64,000 bases of DNA from Pseudomonadota bacterium (GCA_018817515.1 JAHIUD010000093.1:1-64000), one strand, 5' to 3'. Positions 18,601-27,863 are shown, counted from the first letter of the stretch. The notes: generated by a model from the letters alone, not told the origin. Program-made: numbers and translations.

Positions 18601-18864
18601 CCCTTTGCCCGCGCCGTGGCCGAAGGCGGCGCAAACACTCTGGAGGCGGAAGCGCTGAACGAGGAGCGCCGGCTGCTCTACGTGGGCATGACCCGCGCCA
18701 AAGCCCACCTCTGCCTGTCCTTCGCGCGGGAGCGCACGCTCTATGGCCGCAGGCTGGCCCAGACGCCCTCGCGCCTGCTCGACGCACTGCCGAAGGACGC
18801 CCTGCGGCGCAGGCAGATCGTCCAGAAGGTGCAGTCGAAACAGACGCACCTCTCGCTGTTCTGA
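15631..18864 (+). CDS. PHP-domain/UvrD-family helicase fusion
   Basis: 1077 residues from the ATG at 15631; the track starts at a TTG ten codons earlier. Residues 1-310 are a PHP-type metal phosphoesterase: ADLHIHSRYS at the start, GTGDCTHPGW near 42 and SNSDAHSGE near 228. They end in a zinc-ribbon-like cluster (HRKC, then CPVC near 310). An Ala/Pro/Glu-rich linker (450-480) leads to a UvrD-type superfamily 1 helicase. Its motifs are GPGTGKT (501-507), LLVDEIQDLS, IGDPDQSIYGFRGA, ENYRS, LMTLHAAKGLEFE and RRLLYVGMTRAK. A DNA repair or nucleic-acid processing role is likely. An insertion with a 12-base repeat lies between helicase motifs. Confidence 0.9.
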   Translation: MTSFAADLHIHSRYSRATSKGLTVRSLAAWAEVKGIGVLGTGDCTHPGWLDEIARELVDDGNGLLRLRDPAHLAGEIPGLSGHPNGQLSGNARFMLQGEISSIYKRGGKVRKIHNLVYLPTLEAAKSLNLKLAQVGNLGSDGRPILGLDSRILLQLVLETHPEAFLVPAHIWTPWFSLFGSMSGFDSVEECYGDLTEHIFAMETGLSSDPGMNWTLSALDRYRMISNSDAHSGEKLAREANLFRGEASFTGIRQALRAHLPGEVQGDCEFLGTVEFFPEEGKYHMDGHRKCNWSMEPGETVANRGLCPVCGKPATLGVLHRVLALADRPQPVQPEGQPGYDSLIPLKEVLSEVLDVGAGSKKVAQEYFRLITALGPELFILREAPLPDIRRASPVLAEAVERMRAGKVLRKSGFDGEFGVITVFTPEERAEMRHGGRLVAAKGQRGRKRAVPAQAAADPEPAGDPEPSPAAEAPAERQDGLNQAQAAAVYAGPGPVLVLAGPGTGKTHTLIRRVERLLADGVPTDALAVVTFTRRAASELSERLAAARGPGAPLPLADTLHALALALWTVRRGQPPVLLSEDAARKLFVESLPEGLSKPEREGLFRRHSLARESLSPLEGSEGTLALAAQAEVNELKATRNLADFTDLIEFLLEEVRQPGFTPPFSHLLVDEIQDLSTLQLETVLGLAGPPGVFGEGGNGFFAIGDPDQSIYGFRGAAGDVRQRLAERWPNLAVQALAENYRSGQGILDAAAALLSSAQPLQARPGIACQVELVQTPSAHFEARCIAERASKLLGGTSHTLLDAEAAPLAPGDIAVLVRFRALIPPLKAALEEAGLPCSAPEAEVFWEEPRVAAILRVAEKLFGLPAVSDSPEASPEALPNASPDASGDRAVAVNLPEFLLLQGPRVLPPALRESPPFDRFFWEGPAFRDLCQEFDAHHGWVGLLDWLRLQAGLAELRQSAQKVRLMTLHAAKGLEFEAVFLPALEEGILPFARAVAEGGANTLEAEALNEERRLLYVGMTRAKAHLCLSFARERTLYGRRLAQTPSRLLDALPKDALRRRQIVQKVQSKQTHLSLF
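18250..18293. repeat. 12-bp tandem repeat inside the helicase gene
   Basis: GCCTCACCAGAG, GCCTTACCGAAT and GCCTCACCGGAT are followed by a partial fourth copy. The repeat keeps frame and encodes a Pro/Ala/Ser-rich insert (SPEASPEALPNASPDASG) in the helicase domain. Confidence 0.75.
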
Positions 18865-18881
18865 TGCCCTGAGGCCGCGCT

Positions 18882-19127
18882 TCAGCAGCAGGCGAAGGCG
18901 TGCTTGAGGATGGTGCCGGTGCGGTAGGCGTCGTCGGTGGCGAAGCGGCGGCAGAACTGCTCAATGCGCGCGAGCGAGGCCTTGGCCGGGAAGATCTTGC
19001 GCAGCGGCGCGCCGTGCATGTCCAGAAACGGCTCGCCGCCCCGATGTATCAGGACCTCCACGCGGCCAGCCACCTGCCCGTCCGCGACCAGCTCGAAGCA
19101 ATACTCGCCGAATGTCCACTGTGTCAT
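18882..19127 (-). CDS. Small conserved-looking protein of unknown function
   Basis: 81 residues from the ATG at 19127, chosen because AGGAGG lies seven bases upstream of it. The in-frame ATG five codons earlier lacks such a site. The sequence (MTQWTFGEYCFELVADGQVAG) looks like a compact beta-rich domain and ends in FACC. I know no family for it. It is convergent with the helicase gene and divergent from the lactonase-like gene. Confidence 0.6.
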   Translation of the reverse strand: MTQWTFGEYCFELVADGQVAGRVEVLIHRGGEPFLDMHGAPLRKIFPAKASLARIEQFCRRFATDDAYRTGTILKHAFACC

Positions 19128-19328
19128 GTCCGCCTCCTGCATGCGCAGAAGGTAAGACCGCTCCGGCCACCCGGCAAGCCCCGGACGCGGGCCGCCCGCC
19201 TCGTCTTGCCCGTCGGGGCTGCCTGCCGCGCCTTGCCTGCCGCCGCCGCCTTTGCTATATTTCCCCCACCTCAGCAGGATACGCCGAAATCAACACGCCG
19301 AACCCACACGCCCGACAGGGAGAAGCAC

Positions 19329-20090
19329 ATGACCCAGCACAGCATCCAACACGTCATCCACCCCATCGTCATGGGCACCAAGATCTTCGACCATGGCATG
19401 ATGACCTACCAGCACGCCTACGGGAAGCCCTACACCATCCCCATCTACAGCTGGTACATCGAGGGCGGCGACAAGAAGATCCTGGTGGACACCGGCGAGA
19501 TGCGGCCCATCGTCTCGGCCGAACGCGAGGCCGCCATCGGGGGCAAGATCCACACCTTCGAGGAGGGCCTGGCCCTCTACGGCCTCAAGCCCGAGGACAT
19601 CGACATCGTCATCCACACCCACCTGCACAACGACCACTGCGAGAATGACTACAAGTGCGTCAACGCGCGCATCTTTGTGCACGAGGCCGAGCTTAGGCAC
19701 ATCCACGACCCGCACCCGCTGGATTTCCGCTACAACGAAGACTACATCACCGACGTGGAGGACAACGGACAGCTTGAGGTTCTCACCGGCGACGCGGAGA
19801 TCGTGCCCGGCGTACGCGTCATGCACACCCCGGCCCACACCGAGGGCGGCATGACCGTGCTGGTGGACACGGCAAAGGGCGTGGCCGCCATCACCGGCTT
19901 CTGCGTGATCATGGAGAATCTGCTGCCGCCGAGGGAGATCAAGGCCATGGAACTGGAGGTCATCCCCTGCGGCACCGTGGTCAACAGCTACCAGGCCTAC
20001 GACAACATCCTCAAGGTCAAGGCTGCGGCGGACATCCTGCTGCCCCTGCACGAGCCCCGCTTCGCCTCGACTCCCAACATCCCGGAATAG
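19329..20090 (+). CDS. Metallo-beta-lactamase fold hydrolase, N-acyl homoserine lactonase-like
   Basis: 253 residues from the ATG at 19329, with AGGGAGA upstream; the longer track ORF is not supported. The two-zinc motif HTHLHNDH is at residues 96-103. A further metal His is in HTPAHTEGG near 170 and a late His in LLPLHEPRF. The arrangement matches the AiiA-like lactonase branch of the metallo-beta-lactamase superfamily, so quorum-signal lactone hydrolysis is possible. Other ester or lactone substrates are equally open. It ends in a hairpin with T-rich tail. Confidence 0.85.
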   Translation: MTQHSIQHVIHPIVMGTKIFDHGMMTYQHAYGKPYTIPIYSWYIEGGDKKILVDTGEMRPIVSAEREAAIGGKIHTFEEGLALYGLKPEDIDIVIHTHLHNDHCENDYKCVNARIFVHEAELRHIHDPHPLDFRYNEDYITDVEDNGQLEVLTGDAEIVPGVRVMHTPAHTEGGMTVLVDTAKGVAAITGFCVIMENLLPPREIKAMELEVIPCGTVVNSYQAYDNILKVKAAADILLPLHEPRFASTPNIPE

Positions 20091-20163
20091 CCCCGACATT
20101 CTGGAGCAGCCCCAAGGGCTCCGGTTCACTCCAGGCACACCCGACAAGCGCCGCAACAGAAAG

Positions 20164-20199
20164 CCGGGCCCCCGCAAGGAGGTCCGGCCTGTTTGTTTC
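20164..20199 (+). terminator. Terminator after the lactonase-like gene
   Basis: A GCCGGGCC arm pairs with GGTCCGGC and is followed by CTGTTTGTTTC. It lies about 75 bases after the stop. Confidence 0.65.
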
Positions 20200-20232
20200 T
20201 GCATGCCCTTAAGCGAAGGACTGGTCAGCGCC

Positions 20233-20556
20233 TCAGCGGTGTGGGCTGGGCCCGCCGCCGTGGCTGGGGCCCATGCCCCCGAAGCCAGCGCTCGGCTCGC
20301 CGTGCCCGCCATCTCCCCGGCCATGGGACTGGCCTTGCAAGCTTTCCTTGGCTTCTTCAGCAGAGTGGTCGGTCTCCAGCAGCAGGATCTTGGTTTTGGG
20401 CAGAGCCTTGTCCTGGACCGCGTTCTGATCCTGCGCGGCGGCACTCGGCGCCTGCTTCAGGGCCTCGCCCTGGGCCAGGGCCGGAGACAAAGAAAGGCCT
20501 GCGCCGCAGATTCCGAGCGCCACGCACAGAATAAGACGCAACGGTTTGTATCGCAT
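20233..20556 (-). CDS. Secreted Gly/His-rich small protein
   Basis: 107 residues from the ATG at 20556, with AGAGGGGA upstream. A signal peptide is evident (MRYKPLRLILCVALGICGAG, cleavage after ALA near 28). The mature part has an Ala/Gln/Asp stretch (AAAQDQNAVQDKAL) and a C-terminal Gly/His-rich tail (HGRGDGGHGEPSAG) that could bind metal. The longer track ORF joins it out of its natural start. It follows a second secreted low-complexity gene on the same strand, so the pair may be one transcript. Function unknown. Confidence 0.7.
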   Translation of the reverse strand: MRYKPLRLILCVALGICGAGLSLSPALAQGEALKQAPSAAAQDQNAVQDKALPKTKILLLETDHSAEEAKESLQGQSHGRGDGGHGEPSAGFGGMGPSHGGGPSPHR

Positions 20557-20653
20557 GGGTGGTTCCCCTCTGGTGCGGCCAAATGGCCAGTTGTAAGAAA
20601 TGCGGGGCCGCAAGGAAGCCCGGACGGCTCCATGCATCCATGACGTGGGGGAA

Positions 20654-21019
<366 letters not shown>

Positions 21020-21154
21020 GAACATCTCCTTTGCTGTCGATACAGGGGGACAATGAATCATTGGCACACCAGCACTTTCTGGTCAACCGCCACCGCCTTG
21101 ACTCCCGGCCCGAAAATCGACAAGGGTCAGGGAGACCAATCCCCGGAGGTGCCC

Positions 21155-22099
21155 ATGCCCTTTCGCAGAAAGAAAATCTCCATCATCGGCGCGGGCCAGG
21201 TGGGCGCCACCTGCGCGCTCATGGCCGCCAGCCGCGACATGGGCGACGTGGTGCTGCTCGACCGCGCCGAGGGCACGGCCAAAGGCAAGGCGCTGGACAT
21301 CCTCCAGGCCGGGGCGGTGCAACTCTTCGACGGCACGGTGCATGGCACCATCGACTACGCCGACACGGCGGGCTCCGACGTGGTGGTGGTCACCGCCGGG
21401 TCGCCGCGCAGGCCTGGCCTCACCCGCGACGACCTGCTGGCCATCAACGCCGGCGTCGTGTCCAGCTGCTGCCGTGAGATCAGGAACACCTCGCCCGAGG
21501 CCGTGGTCATCATGGTCACCAACCCGCTGGACGCCATGACTTTCATCGCCCACCGCGAGCTTGGGTTCCCGCGCCAGCGGGTGCTGGGCATGGCCGGGGT
21601 GCTCGATTCCGCGCGCTTCCGCACCTTCGTGGCCGAGGAGCTAGGCGTCAGCGTGCGCGATGTGCAGGCCCTGGTCCTGGGCGGCCACGGCGACTCCATG
21701 GTGCCCATGCCCCGGCATTGCTTCGTGGGCGGGGTGCCGCTGACACAGCTGCTCACCCCGGAGCGCATCCAGGCCCTGGTGGAGCGCGCCCGGCGCGGCG
21801 GCGACGAGATCGTGGGCCTGCTGGCCACCGGCTCGGCCTACTACGCGCCTGCGGCCAGCATCGTGCAGATGGCCGAGGCCATTCTGCGCAACCAGCGGCG
21901 CATCCTGCCCTGCGCGGCGCTGCTGGAGGGCGAGTACGGCGTCGAGGGGCTCTTTGTGGGCGTGCCCTGCCTGCTCGGCGGCGGCGGCCTGGAGCGGGTC
22001 TGCGAGTTTGAGCTGGACGAGACCGAGCGCGCGGCGTTTGAGCGTTCCGTGGCCAAGGTGCGTGCCCTGGTGGACGACCTCTCCCGCCTGGGGCTCTAG
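21155..22099 (+). CDS. mdh: Malate dehydrogenase
   Basis: NAD-dependent LDH/MDH-family enzyme that interconverts malate and oxaloacetate. 314 residues from the ATG at 21155, with CGGAGGT upstream; the long track ORF runs back through the secreted-protein gene. It shows the Rossmann motif IIGAGQVGATCA, the substrate loop SPRRPGLTRDDLL, VTNPLDAM and the catalytic His in GGHGDSMVPM. The substrate-loop arginine pair (RRPG) favours malate over lactate. It is followed after 43 bases by the hybrid sensor kinase. Confidence 0.92.
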   Translation: MPFRRKKISIIGAGQVGATCALMAASRDMGDVVLLDRAEGTAKGKALDILQAGAVQLFDGTVHGTIDYADTAGSDVVVVTAGSPRRPGLTRDDLLAINAGVVSSCCREIRNTSPEAVVIMVTNPLDAMTFIAHRELGFPRQRVLGMAGVLDSARFRTFVAEELGVSVRDVQALVLGGHGDSMVPMPRHCFVGGVPLTQLLTPERIQALVERARRGGDEIVGLLATGSAYYAPAASIVQMAEAILRNQRRILPCAALLEGEYGVEGLFVGVPCLLGGGGLERVCEFELDETERAAFERSVAKVRALVDDLSRLGL

Positions 22100-22142
22100 C
22101 CCGCCAGCGCCCCCCAAAAACATTCCGAAGAGACGTTACGCC

Positions 22143-25100
22143 ATGAGAATCCCACGCGCCGCCTGCCTCTGCCTGGCCCTGCTCCTCTCGGTCGGCCTGT
22201 TCCTGCCTGGCGCGGCCCAGGCCGAGGCCGAGCGCAAGAGCGTGCTCTTCCTCAATTCGTACCACCACGGCTACGCCTGGTCCGACGACATCGTCACCGG
22301 CGTGCGCTCCTTCTTCGCCGATTCCGGCTATGCCGTGGACCTGCAGATCGAGTACATGGACACCAAGCGCTTCGCCACGCAGGAGCGTTCCACCGCGCTG
22401 TTCGAGTTCTACCGCGACAAGTTCAAGGACTCGCACTTCGACATCATCATCGTCTCCGACGACTTCGCCTACAACTTCATCCTCGACCACCAGGACAAGC
22501 TTTTGCCCGGCGTGCCCGTGGTCTTCTGCGGGGTCAACGACTTCAAGCCGCAACGCCTGGCCGGGCGCGACAACGTCACCGGCGTGGTGGAGAACGTGGA
22601 CTTCGAGGCCACCCTGCGGCTGGCCGCGCGCCTGCACCCGGAGTTGAACCGCATGATCGTCATCGGCGACCTCTCGGTCACCGGCGCGGCCATCCAGGGC
22701 CAGATCCGCGAGGTGGTGCCGAACCTCAAGGGCATCCTGGATTTCGAGTTCTGGGACAACCTGCCCCTGGACGAGATACTGCACCGCCTGCGCACCATGC
22801 CCAAGAACGCCATGCTCTTCATCATCCCCGTGTACCTGGAGCTCGACGGCAGGCTCTATTCGGCGGACGAGGTCTCGGCGCTCATCGCCGACAACGTGTC
22901 CATGCCCGCGTACAGCTGCTGGCGATTCCTGCTGGGCCACGGCATCGTGGGCGGACGCCTGCACAGCGGCGTGGACCACGGCCGCATGGCCGCGCGCCTG
23001 GCCTTCCGCATCCTGACGGGCGAAAAGCCCCAAAGCGTCCCCGTGGTGGAGCACTTCGACGACCCCTACGCCTTTGACTACAACGTGCTGCGGCGCCTGG
23101 ACATTCCACTCACCGAGCTGCCCTCCGGCAGCGACATCATCAACGAGCCCTACGCCTTCTACACCATCAACAAGAGCCTGTTCTGGACCATCATGACCAG
23201 CCTGCTGGCGCTGGTCTTCATCCTGGTGCTGCTGGTGGCCAGCATCAGCCAACGCCGCCGCATCCAGGAACGCGTCAACGACCAGCTCTCGTTCCTCAAG
23301 ATCCTCATGAACGCCATCCCGCTGCCCATCTATTCCCTCGACCGCCTGGGCGCCTTTCAGGATTGCAACCTGGCCTTCGAACGCTTCTTCGGCATCAGCA
23401 GCGAGAGCATCGCAGGCCGCCTGCCCCAGGACATCAGCGCCCCGGCCGTGGCCGGCGCGGACTGCCTGCGCGACGAGGTGGACCGCCAGCTCCTCGCCGC
23501 CCCGGGCGCGCAGGTGTACGAGTGCTCGCTGGACGGAGCCCACGGCGAGGTGCGCTCCATGATCGTGAGCAAGGCCACCTACCGCAGCGCCAAGGGCGAG
23601 ACCCTGGGCCTGGTGGGCGTGCTCTCCGACGTCACGGGACTGAAACGCGCCGAGGAGGAGCTCCGGCAGGCCGAGGAAAAGTACCGCGGCATCTTCGAGA
23701 ACTCGGTGCTGGGCATCTTCCGCGCCGCGCCGGACGGCACGCTGCTCGACGCCAACCGCGCGCTTCTGGACATGCTGGGCCAAAACGATCTGGCCGCGCT
23801 GCGGGCCATGGGCGCGGGCTTTTTGTCCGCCGACGGCTCAGAGGCCCGGCTCACCGCCGCGCCCGGCCCGGGCGGGGCCGCAGGCTACCGGCGCGAGATC
23901 AAACGCCCGGACGGCCAGCGCATCGCCGTGTTCCTGCACATCCGGGGCGTGGCCGACTCCTCCGGGAACCTGCTGGCCTTTGAGGGCATCGTGGAGGACA
24001 TCACCCAGCGCGAAGAGGCCGAGCGCGCCCTGCACGAGTCCCAGCGCATGCTCCTGCAATCCCAGAAGATGGAGGCCATCGGCACCCTGGCCGGGGGCAT
24101 CGCGCACGACTTCAACAACATCCTGACCACCATCCTGAACTCCGCCGAGCTGGCCCTGCTGGACTCGCCCGAGGGCTCGGAAATGACCAGCGACCTGCTG
24201 CGCGTGCTCAAGGCCAGCCAGCGCGGCAGCCAGCTGGTGCGCCAGATCCTGGCCTTCAGCCGCCCGTCCCAGGCCGGCTTCGTGGCGGTGAACGTGGCCG
24301 AGGTGGTGCGCGAGACCTTGAGCCTGCTCTCGGCCTCGCTGCCGCGCAACATCACCGTGCGCGAGGACATCCGGCGCGATCCGGCCCTGGCCCTGGCCGA
24401 CCCCATCCAGCTGCACCAGGTGTTCTTAAACCTCTGCACCAACGCCTTCCAGGCCATGCGCGAGGTCGGCGGCGACCTGCTGCTGACCCTGCACGACGAG
24501 ACCCTGGACGCGACCGCGGCCGAGACCCTGTCCCTGGCGCCGGGCCGCTACCTGCGCCTGTGCATCAGCGACACCGGCCCCGGCATCCCCGTGGACATCC
24601 ACGACAAGATCTTCGACCCCTTCTTCACCACCAAGGGCAAGGCCGAGGGCACGGGCCTGGGCCTGGCCGTGGTGCACGGCATCATCAAGGCCCACAAGGG
24701 CGCGGTGGTGGTATCGAGCATCCCCTGGGAGCGCACCAGCTTCGACATCTACCTGCCGCTTCTGGAACGCGAGGACGAGGCGGCCCAGATCCAGGGCGAG
24801 CAGGTGCGCCGCGGTCAGGGGCGCATCCTCTTCGTGGAGGACGACCAGGACCAGCTGGCCACCATCCCGCGCGTGTTGAGCAGGCTGGGCTACGAGGTCA
24901 CGGGCTCGTCCTCGGCGGCGGAGGCCCTGCTCTCGCTCGCGGCGTCCGGCGATGAGGCGCTGCCCTTCGACCTGGTGCTCACGGACTTCGACATGCCCGG
25001 GGTCAACGGAGTGGAGTTCGCGCGCAGGCTCCTGGCCGAGCACCCCGGCCTGCCCGTGGTCATGGTCTCCGGGCGGCTGCACTCGGGCGAGATGCCGCCG

Positions 25101-25193
25101 GACCTGCCCCCGAACATCATGCGCGTGCTGGCCAAGCCTTACAGCCAGGACGTGCTGTCCGAGGCCCTGCGCGACATCCTGGGCAGCGCGTAA
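22143..25193 (+). CDS. Hybrid histidine kinase with ABC-type substrate-binding sensor
   Basis: 1016 residues. Signal peptide 1-27, then a periplasmic ABC substrate-binding-like sensor (about 30-330, [18 protein letters not shown]), and a membrane segment at 347-368. PAS1 is at about 385-500 and PAS2 at about 510-625. HisKA carries the acceptor His655 ([10 protein letters not shown]). The ATPase domain shows [18 protein letters not shown] and [10 protein letters not shown]-terminal receiver follows with the acidic pair near 900, Asp948 (LVLTDFDMP) and Lys998 (LAKPYS). It senses an extracytoplasmic ligand and passes phosphate to its own receiver. No DNA-binding output is attached, so a separate partner is needed. 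Confidence 0.92.
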   Translation: MRIPRAACLCLALLLSVGLFLPGAAQAEAERKSVLFLNSYHHGYAWSDDIVTGVRSFFADSGYAVDLQIEYMDTKRFATQERSTALFEFYRDKFKDSHFDIIIVSDDFAYNFILDHQDKLLPGVPVVFCGVNDFKPQRLAGRDNVTGVVENVDFEATLRLAARLHPELNRMIVIGDLSVTGAAIQGQIREVVPNLKGILDFEFWDNLPLDEILHRLRTMPKNAMLFIIPVYLELDGRLYSADEVSALIADNVSMPAYSCWRFLLGHGIVGGRLHSGVDHGRMAARLAFRILTGEKPQSVPVVEHFDDPYAFDYNVLRRLDIPLTELPSGSDIINEPYAFYTINKSLFWTIMTSLLALVFILVLLVASISQRRRIQERVNDQLSFLKILMNAIPLPIYSLDRLGAFQDCNLAFERFFGISSESIAGRLPQDISAPAVAGADCLRDEVDRQLLAAPGAQVYECSLDGAHGEVRSMIVSKATYRSAKGETLGLVGVLSDVTGLKRAEEELRQAEEKYRGIFENSVLGIFRAAPDGTLLDANRALLDMLGQNDLAALRAMGAGFLSADGSEARLTAAPGPGGAAGYRREIKRPDGQRIAVFLHIRGVADSSGNLLAFEGIVEDITQREEAERALHESQRMLLQSQKMEAIGTLAGGIAHDFNNILTTILNSAELALLDSPEGSEMTSDLLRVLKASQRGSQLVRQILAFSRPSQAGFVAVNVAEVVRETLSLLSASLPRNITVREDIRRDPALALADPIQLHQVFLNLCTNAFQAMREVGGDLLLTLHDETLDATAAETLSLAPGRYLRLCISDTGPGIPVDIHDKIFDPFFTTKGKAEGTGLGLAVVHGIIKAHKGAVVVSSIPWERTSFDIYLPLLEREDEAAQIQGEQVRRGQGRILFVEDDQDQLATIPRVLSRLGYEVTGSSSAAEALLSLAASGDEALPFDLVLTDFDMPGVNGVEFARRLLAEHPGLPVVMVSGRLHSGEMPPDLPPNIMRVLAKPYSQDVLSEALRDILGSA

Positions 25194-25232
25194 GGCCCTT
25201 GCGGCCTCGCTGAAGGACTCGGCGGCTGGGGC

Positions 25233-26087
25233 CTACCTGGCGGGCAGGCCGATGCGGTCGCTGCGCCACTCGCCTTCGTCGCTGACGGAATAGACGATGT
25301 ACAGCGGGGTGGCCAGCATGCGCGCCCGGTTCACCGGGCCGTAGCTGCGCGAGTCAAACGTGGCGTAGCGGTTGTCGCCCAGCACGTAGTACTCGTCCGG
25401 GGCCAGGCGCGCGGCGGGCATGTCCAGGCTCTTGGAGCCCCGCGGGCGCACGGCGTAGTAGCCTTCCTCGATGGGATCGCCGTTGACATAGACCAGACCG
25501 TCCTCCACCTCCACCACCTCGCCGGGCAAGCCCACCACGCGCTTGACGAAGATCAGCGCGTGGTCCGACGGGTACTCGAAGACCACCAGCTGCCCCCGGC
25601 GGATGATGTCGCGCGGGGCCAGGGCCTGGGCGCGCAGGTGGTCGCCCGTGCGCAGGGTGGGCCGCATGGAGGTCTGGGTCACGTTGTAGATGGGGAAGTA
25701 TCGTTCCTCGGCCAGGCCGGACAAGAGCGACACCGTGGCCAGGACCACGACGCAGGCCGTGTAGAGGATGAGGCTGTTGCCCCTGCCGGGGCGAAAATGC
25801 GGCAGCGTTCTGGCCATGCGCAGGGCATCGAGGCCCGCAGCGCAGCACAAGAGGAAGTACCCGCCAAGCGATACCAGCCACCAGCGGAAGGCCTCCGCCG
25901 CGCCGATGCCCAGGGCCTGCCAGGCGCAGGCCAGGCCGAGCAGGACCAGCCCCTTGCGGGTGCGGCCATTGTACACCTGGCCCAGGCCGGGCACCAGAAA
26001 GGACAACAGTCCGGCCTGCCACGGTTTGCGTGGCTTGACCCCGGCATGGTCACCGGGTGCTGGTCTGGGCGGCAGGCTCAAGGGCAT
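25233..26087 (-). CDS. lepB: Signal peptidase I with N-terminal membrane extension
   Basis: Type I signal peptidase that removes Sec/Tat signal peptides at the inner membrane. 284 residues from the ATG at 26087; the track start 71 codons upstream is not supported. The catalytic serine is Ser140 (TQTSMRPTL) and the lysine is Lys182 (IFVKRVVGLPGE). The late box is YYVLGDNR. Unusually, the first 125 residues carry three or four hydrophobic segments beginning AGLLSFLVPGLGQVYNGRTRKG. That stretch resembles a TM2/DUF5683-type module, giving a fusion layout. It is convergent with the hybrid kinase and divergent from ruvX. Confidence 0.9.
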   Translation of the reverse strand: MPLSLPPRPAPGDHAGVKPRKPWQAGLLSFLVPGLGQVYNGRTRKGLVLLGLACAWQALGIGAAEAFRWWLVSLGGYFLLCCAAGLDALRMARTLPHFRPGRGNSLILYTACVVVLATVSLLSGLAEERYFPIYNVTQTSMRPTLRTGDHLRAQALAPRDIIRRGQLVVFEYPSDHALIFVKRVVGLPGEVVEVEDGLVYVNGDPIEEGYYAVRPRGSKSLDMPAARLAPDEYYVLGDNRYATFDSRSYGPVNRARMLATPLYIVYSVSDEGEWRSDRIGLPAR

Positions 26088-26302
26088 GGAACGCTCACTT
26101 GCTTGAATCGGGCTCTTGCTGTCGGGGTGCCGACATGAACCCATACCTTGCAGCCGTCGCGAAAACAAGCGCCCCCAGCGACTTGCGGCCTGCCGCGCAA
26201 ATCCATTGACAGCCCCCGGCCTGACAAAGCACACTCGCGTCCGCCGCGGGCAGCCTCTTTCTCTGAAGTCTGCTGGCCCGCGCGGCGAAAGGGCGGACAC
26301 AC

Positions 26303-26716
26303 ATGCGCACCCTCGGCATAGACTTCGGCACCAAACGCGTTGGCCTGGCCATCACCGACCCGGACGGCCGCATGGCCTTTGCGCGCAAGAGCATCGAGCG
26401 CACCACGCGCGACGGCCTCTTCGAGGCTCTTTTGGGTCTTATCGAGGCCGAGGGCGTGGAGGCCGTGGTGGTGGGCCTGCCGCTGACGCTTGAGGGCGAG
26501 GACTCCCTGACCACGCGCCAGGCCCGCAACTTCGCCGAAAGCCTGGGCAGGCGCGTGACCTGCCCCATTCATCTCGTGGACGAGCGCCTGAGTTCCGTCG
26601 CGGCGGAAGAACAATTGAAGGAGGCCGGTCTGTGCAGCCGGAAGAGGAAAGAGAGGCTGGACAGCCAGGCGGCAGTCCAGATCCTGGAAACCTGGATCGC
26701 CCAAAATCCCGCCTGA
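26303..26716 (+). CDS. ruvX: YqgF/RuvX-type nuclease
   Basis: 137-residue RNase H-fold protein of the YqgF family, implicated in pre-16S rRNA processing. The Asp of the first strand is in LGIDFGTKRVGLA, with the family motifs VVVGLPLTLEG and LVDERLSS. Length is normal. Its 3' end overlaps the start of mltG by 85 bases. Confidence 0.93.
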   Translation: MRTLGIDFGTKRVGLAITDPDGRMAFARKSIERTTRDGLFEALLGLIEAEGVEAVVVGLPLTLEGEDSLTTRQARNFAESLGRRVTCPIHLVDERLSSVAAEEQLKEAGLCSRKRKERLDSQAAVQILETWIAQNPA

Positions 26717-27753
26717 AGCCCGTCCTGTGGACCCTGGCCGGTTTCGTGCTGACCGTGGCCGCGGCTGTGGCCGTGGCTCTGGTGGTGTTTCTCGGCCCGG
26801 CCGAGGTGCCGGGGCGCGACAAGGTGGTGGTCATCCGCCCGGGCATGACCCTGCCCGCCATCGCGGCGGACCTGGAGCGCCAGGGCCTCATCAAGAGTTC
26901 CTACGCCTTCCTGTTTTTGGCCAAGCTGCATGGCCGCATGGCCTCTGCCCGCGCGGGCGAGTTCCTGCTTGATTCCGGCTGGACCCCGCAGGAGATTCTG
27001 CGCGTGCTGACCACCACCGGCGGCATCCAGCACCGCGTCCAGGTTCGCGAGGGCCTGCCCTGGTGGACCGTGGCCAAACTCTTCGAGGCCGAAGGCCTGG
27101 CCAACCGCGACGGCTTTGCCCAGGCCATGCGCAACGCCACCCTGCTGGAAAAGTACGCCATCCCGGCGACCTCTGCCCAGGGGGCCGATGGTTTCCTGTT
27201 CCCCCAGACCTACCAGTTGCCCAAGGGCTTCGACGACACCAGCACGGCGGTGGTGGAGGCCATGCTCAAGGAGTTCGCCCGGCAGGTCAAGAAACTCTGG
27301 CCCCAGGGCCTGCCCCCGGCCGATGAGCTCCGGCGCATCGTCATCCTGGCCTCCCTGGTGGAGCGCGAGACCGGCGACCCCTCCGAACGGCCGCGCATCG
27401 CCGGGGTTTTCGCCAACCGCCTCCGGCTCGGTATGCGCCTGCAATGCGACCCCACCACAATCTACGGCCTGGGCGAGAGCTTCGGCGGCGATCTCAAGCG
27501 CTCCCACCTGGGGGACCCGACCAACCCCTACAACACCTATGCCCACGCGGGCTTGCCGCCAGGCCCCATCTGCTCCCCCGGACTCGAAGCCCTCAAGGCC
27601 GCCCTGAACCCCGAGGCCCACGAGTACATCTATTTCGTGGCCAAGGGCGATGGCACCCACGAGTTCAGCCGCACCCTTGGCGAGCACAACCAGGCCGTGA
27701 CGCGCTTTCAGCGCCACCGCGACAAGACCACCTACCGGTCCACTTTACGCTAG
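26632..27753 (+). CDS. mltG: Endolytic murein transglycosylase
   Basis: Inner-membrane lytic transglycosylase that cuts nascent peptidoglycan. 373 residues: a short cytoplasmic lead, one membrane segment (about 34-53), a LysM-like stretch (VVIRPGMTLPAIAADL), then the YceG domain with the catalytic Glu in ILASLVERETGD and the late motif SPGLEALKAALNP. The GTG at 26632 lies inside ruvX, but AAGGAGG sits seven bases upstream of it, which supports this start. A start after the ruvX stop would remove part of the cytoplasmic lead only. Confidence 0.9.
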   Translation: MQPEEEREAGQPGGSPDPGNLDRPKSRLKPVLWTLAGFVLTVAAAVAVALVVFLGPAEVPGRDKVVVIRPGMTLPAIAADLERQGLIKSSYAFLFLAKLHGRMASARAGEFLLDSGWTPQEILRVLTTTGGIQHRVQVREGLPWWTVAKLFEAEGLANRDGFAQAMRNATLLEKYAIPATSAQGADGFLFPQTYQLPKGFDDTSTAVVEAMLKEFARQVKKLWPQGLPPADELRRIVILASLVERETGDPSERPRIAGVFANRLRLGMRLQCDPTTIYGLGESFGGDLKRSHLGDPTNPYNTYAHAGLPPGPICSPGLEALKAALNPEAHEYIYFVAKGDGTHEFSRTLGEHNQAVTRFQRHRDKTTYRSTLR

Positions 27754-27833
27754 GGTTCCTGCGCTTGGGTTCCTACGCCAAGCCCTTATGACAAGATTCC
27801 GCCTGGTCCAACCAGCGGTAAAGTCGAGTCTCC

Positions 27834-27863
27834 TTGACACTCCTGGCGTGCTTCAGGCAAAAT
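27834..27863 (+). promoter_or_regulatory. Sigma70-type promoter before the moeA fusion gene
   Basis: A perfect TTGACA is followed after 18 bases by CAAAAT. The pair lies about 95 bases upstream of the ATG in the 203-base gap after mltG. Confidence 0.55.

Noticed and set aside
21753-23783. 676-residue minus-strand ORF opposite mdh and the hybrid kinase
   Set aside because: Shadow of high-GC third positions in the plus-strand genes, with no recognisable motif or ribosome site.
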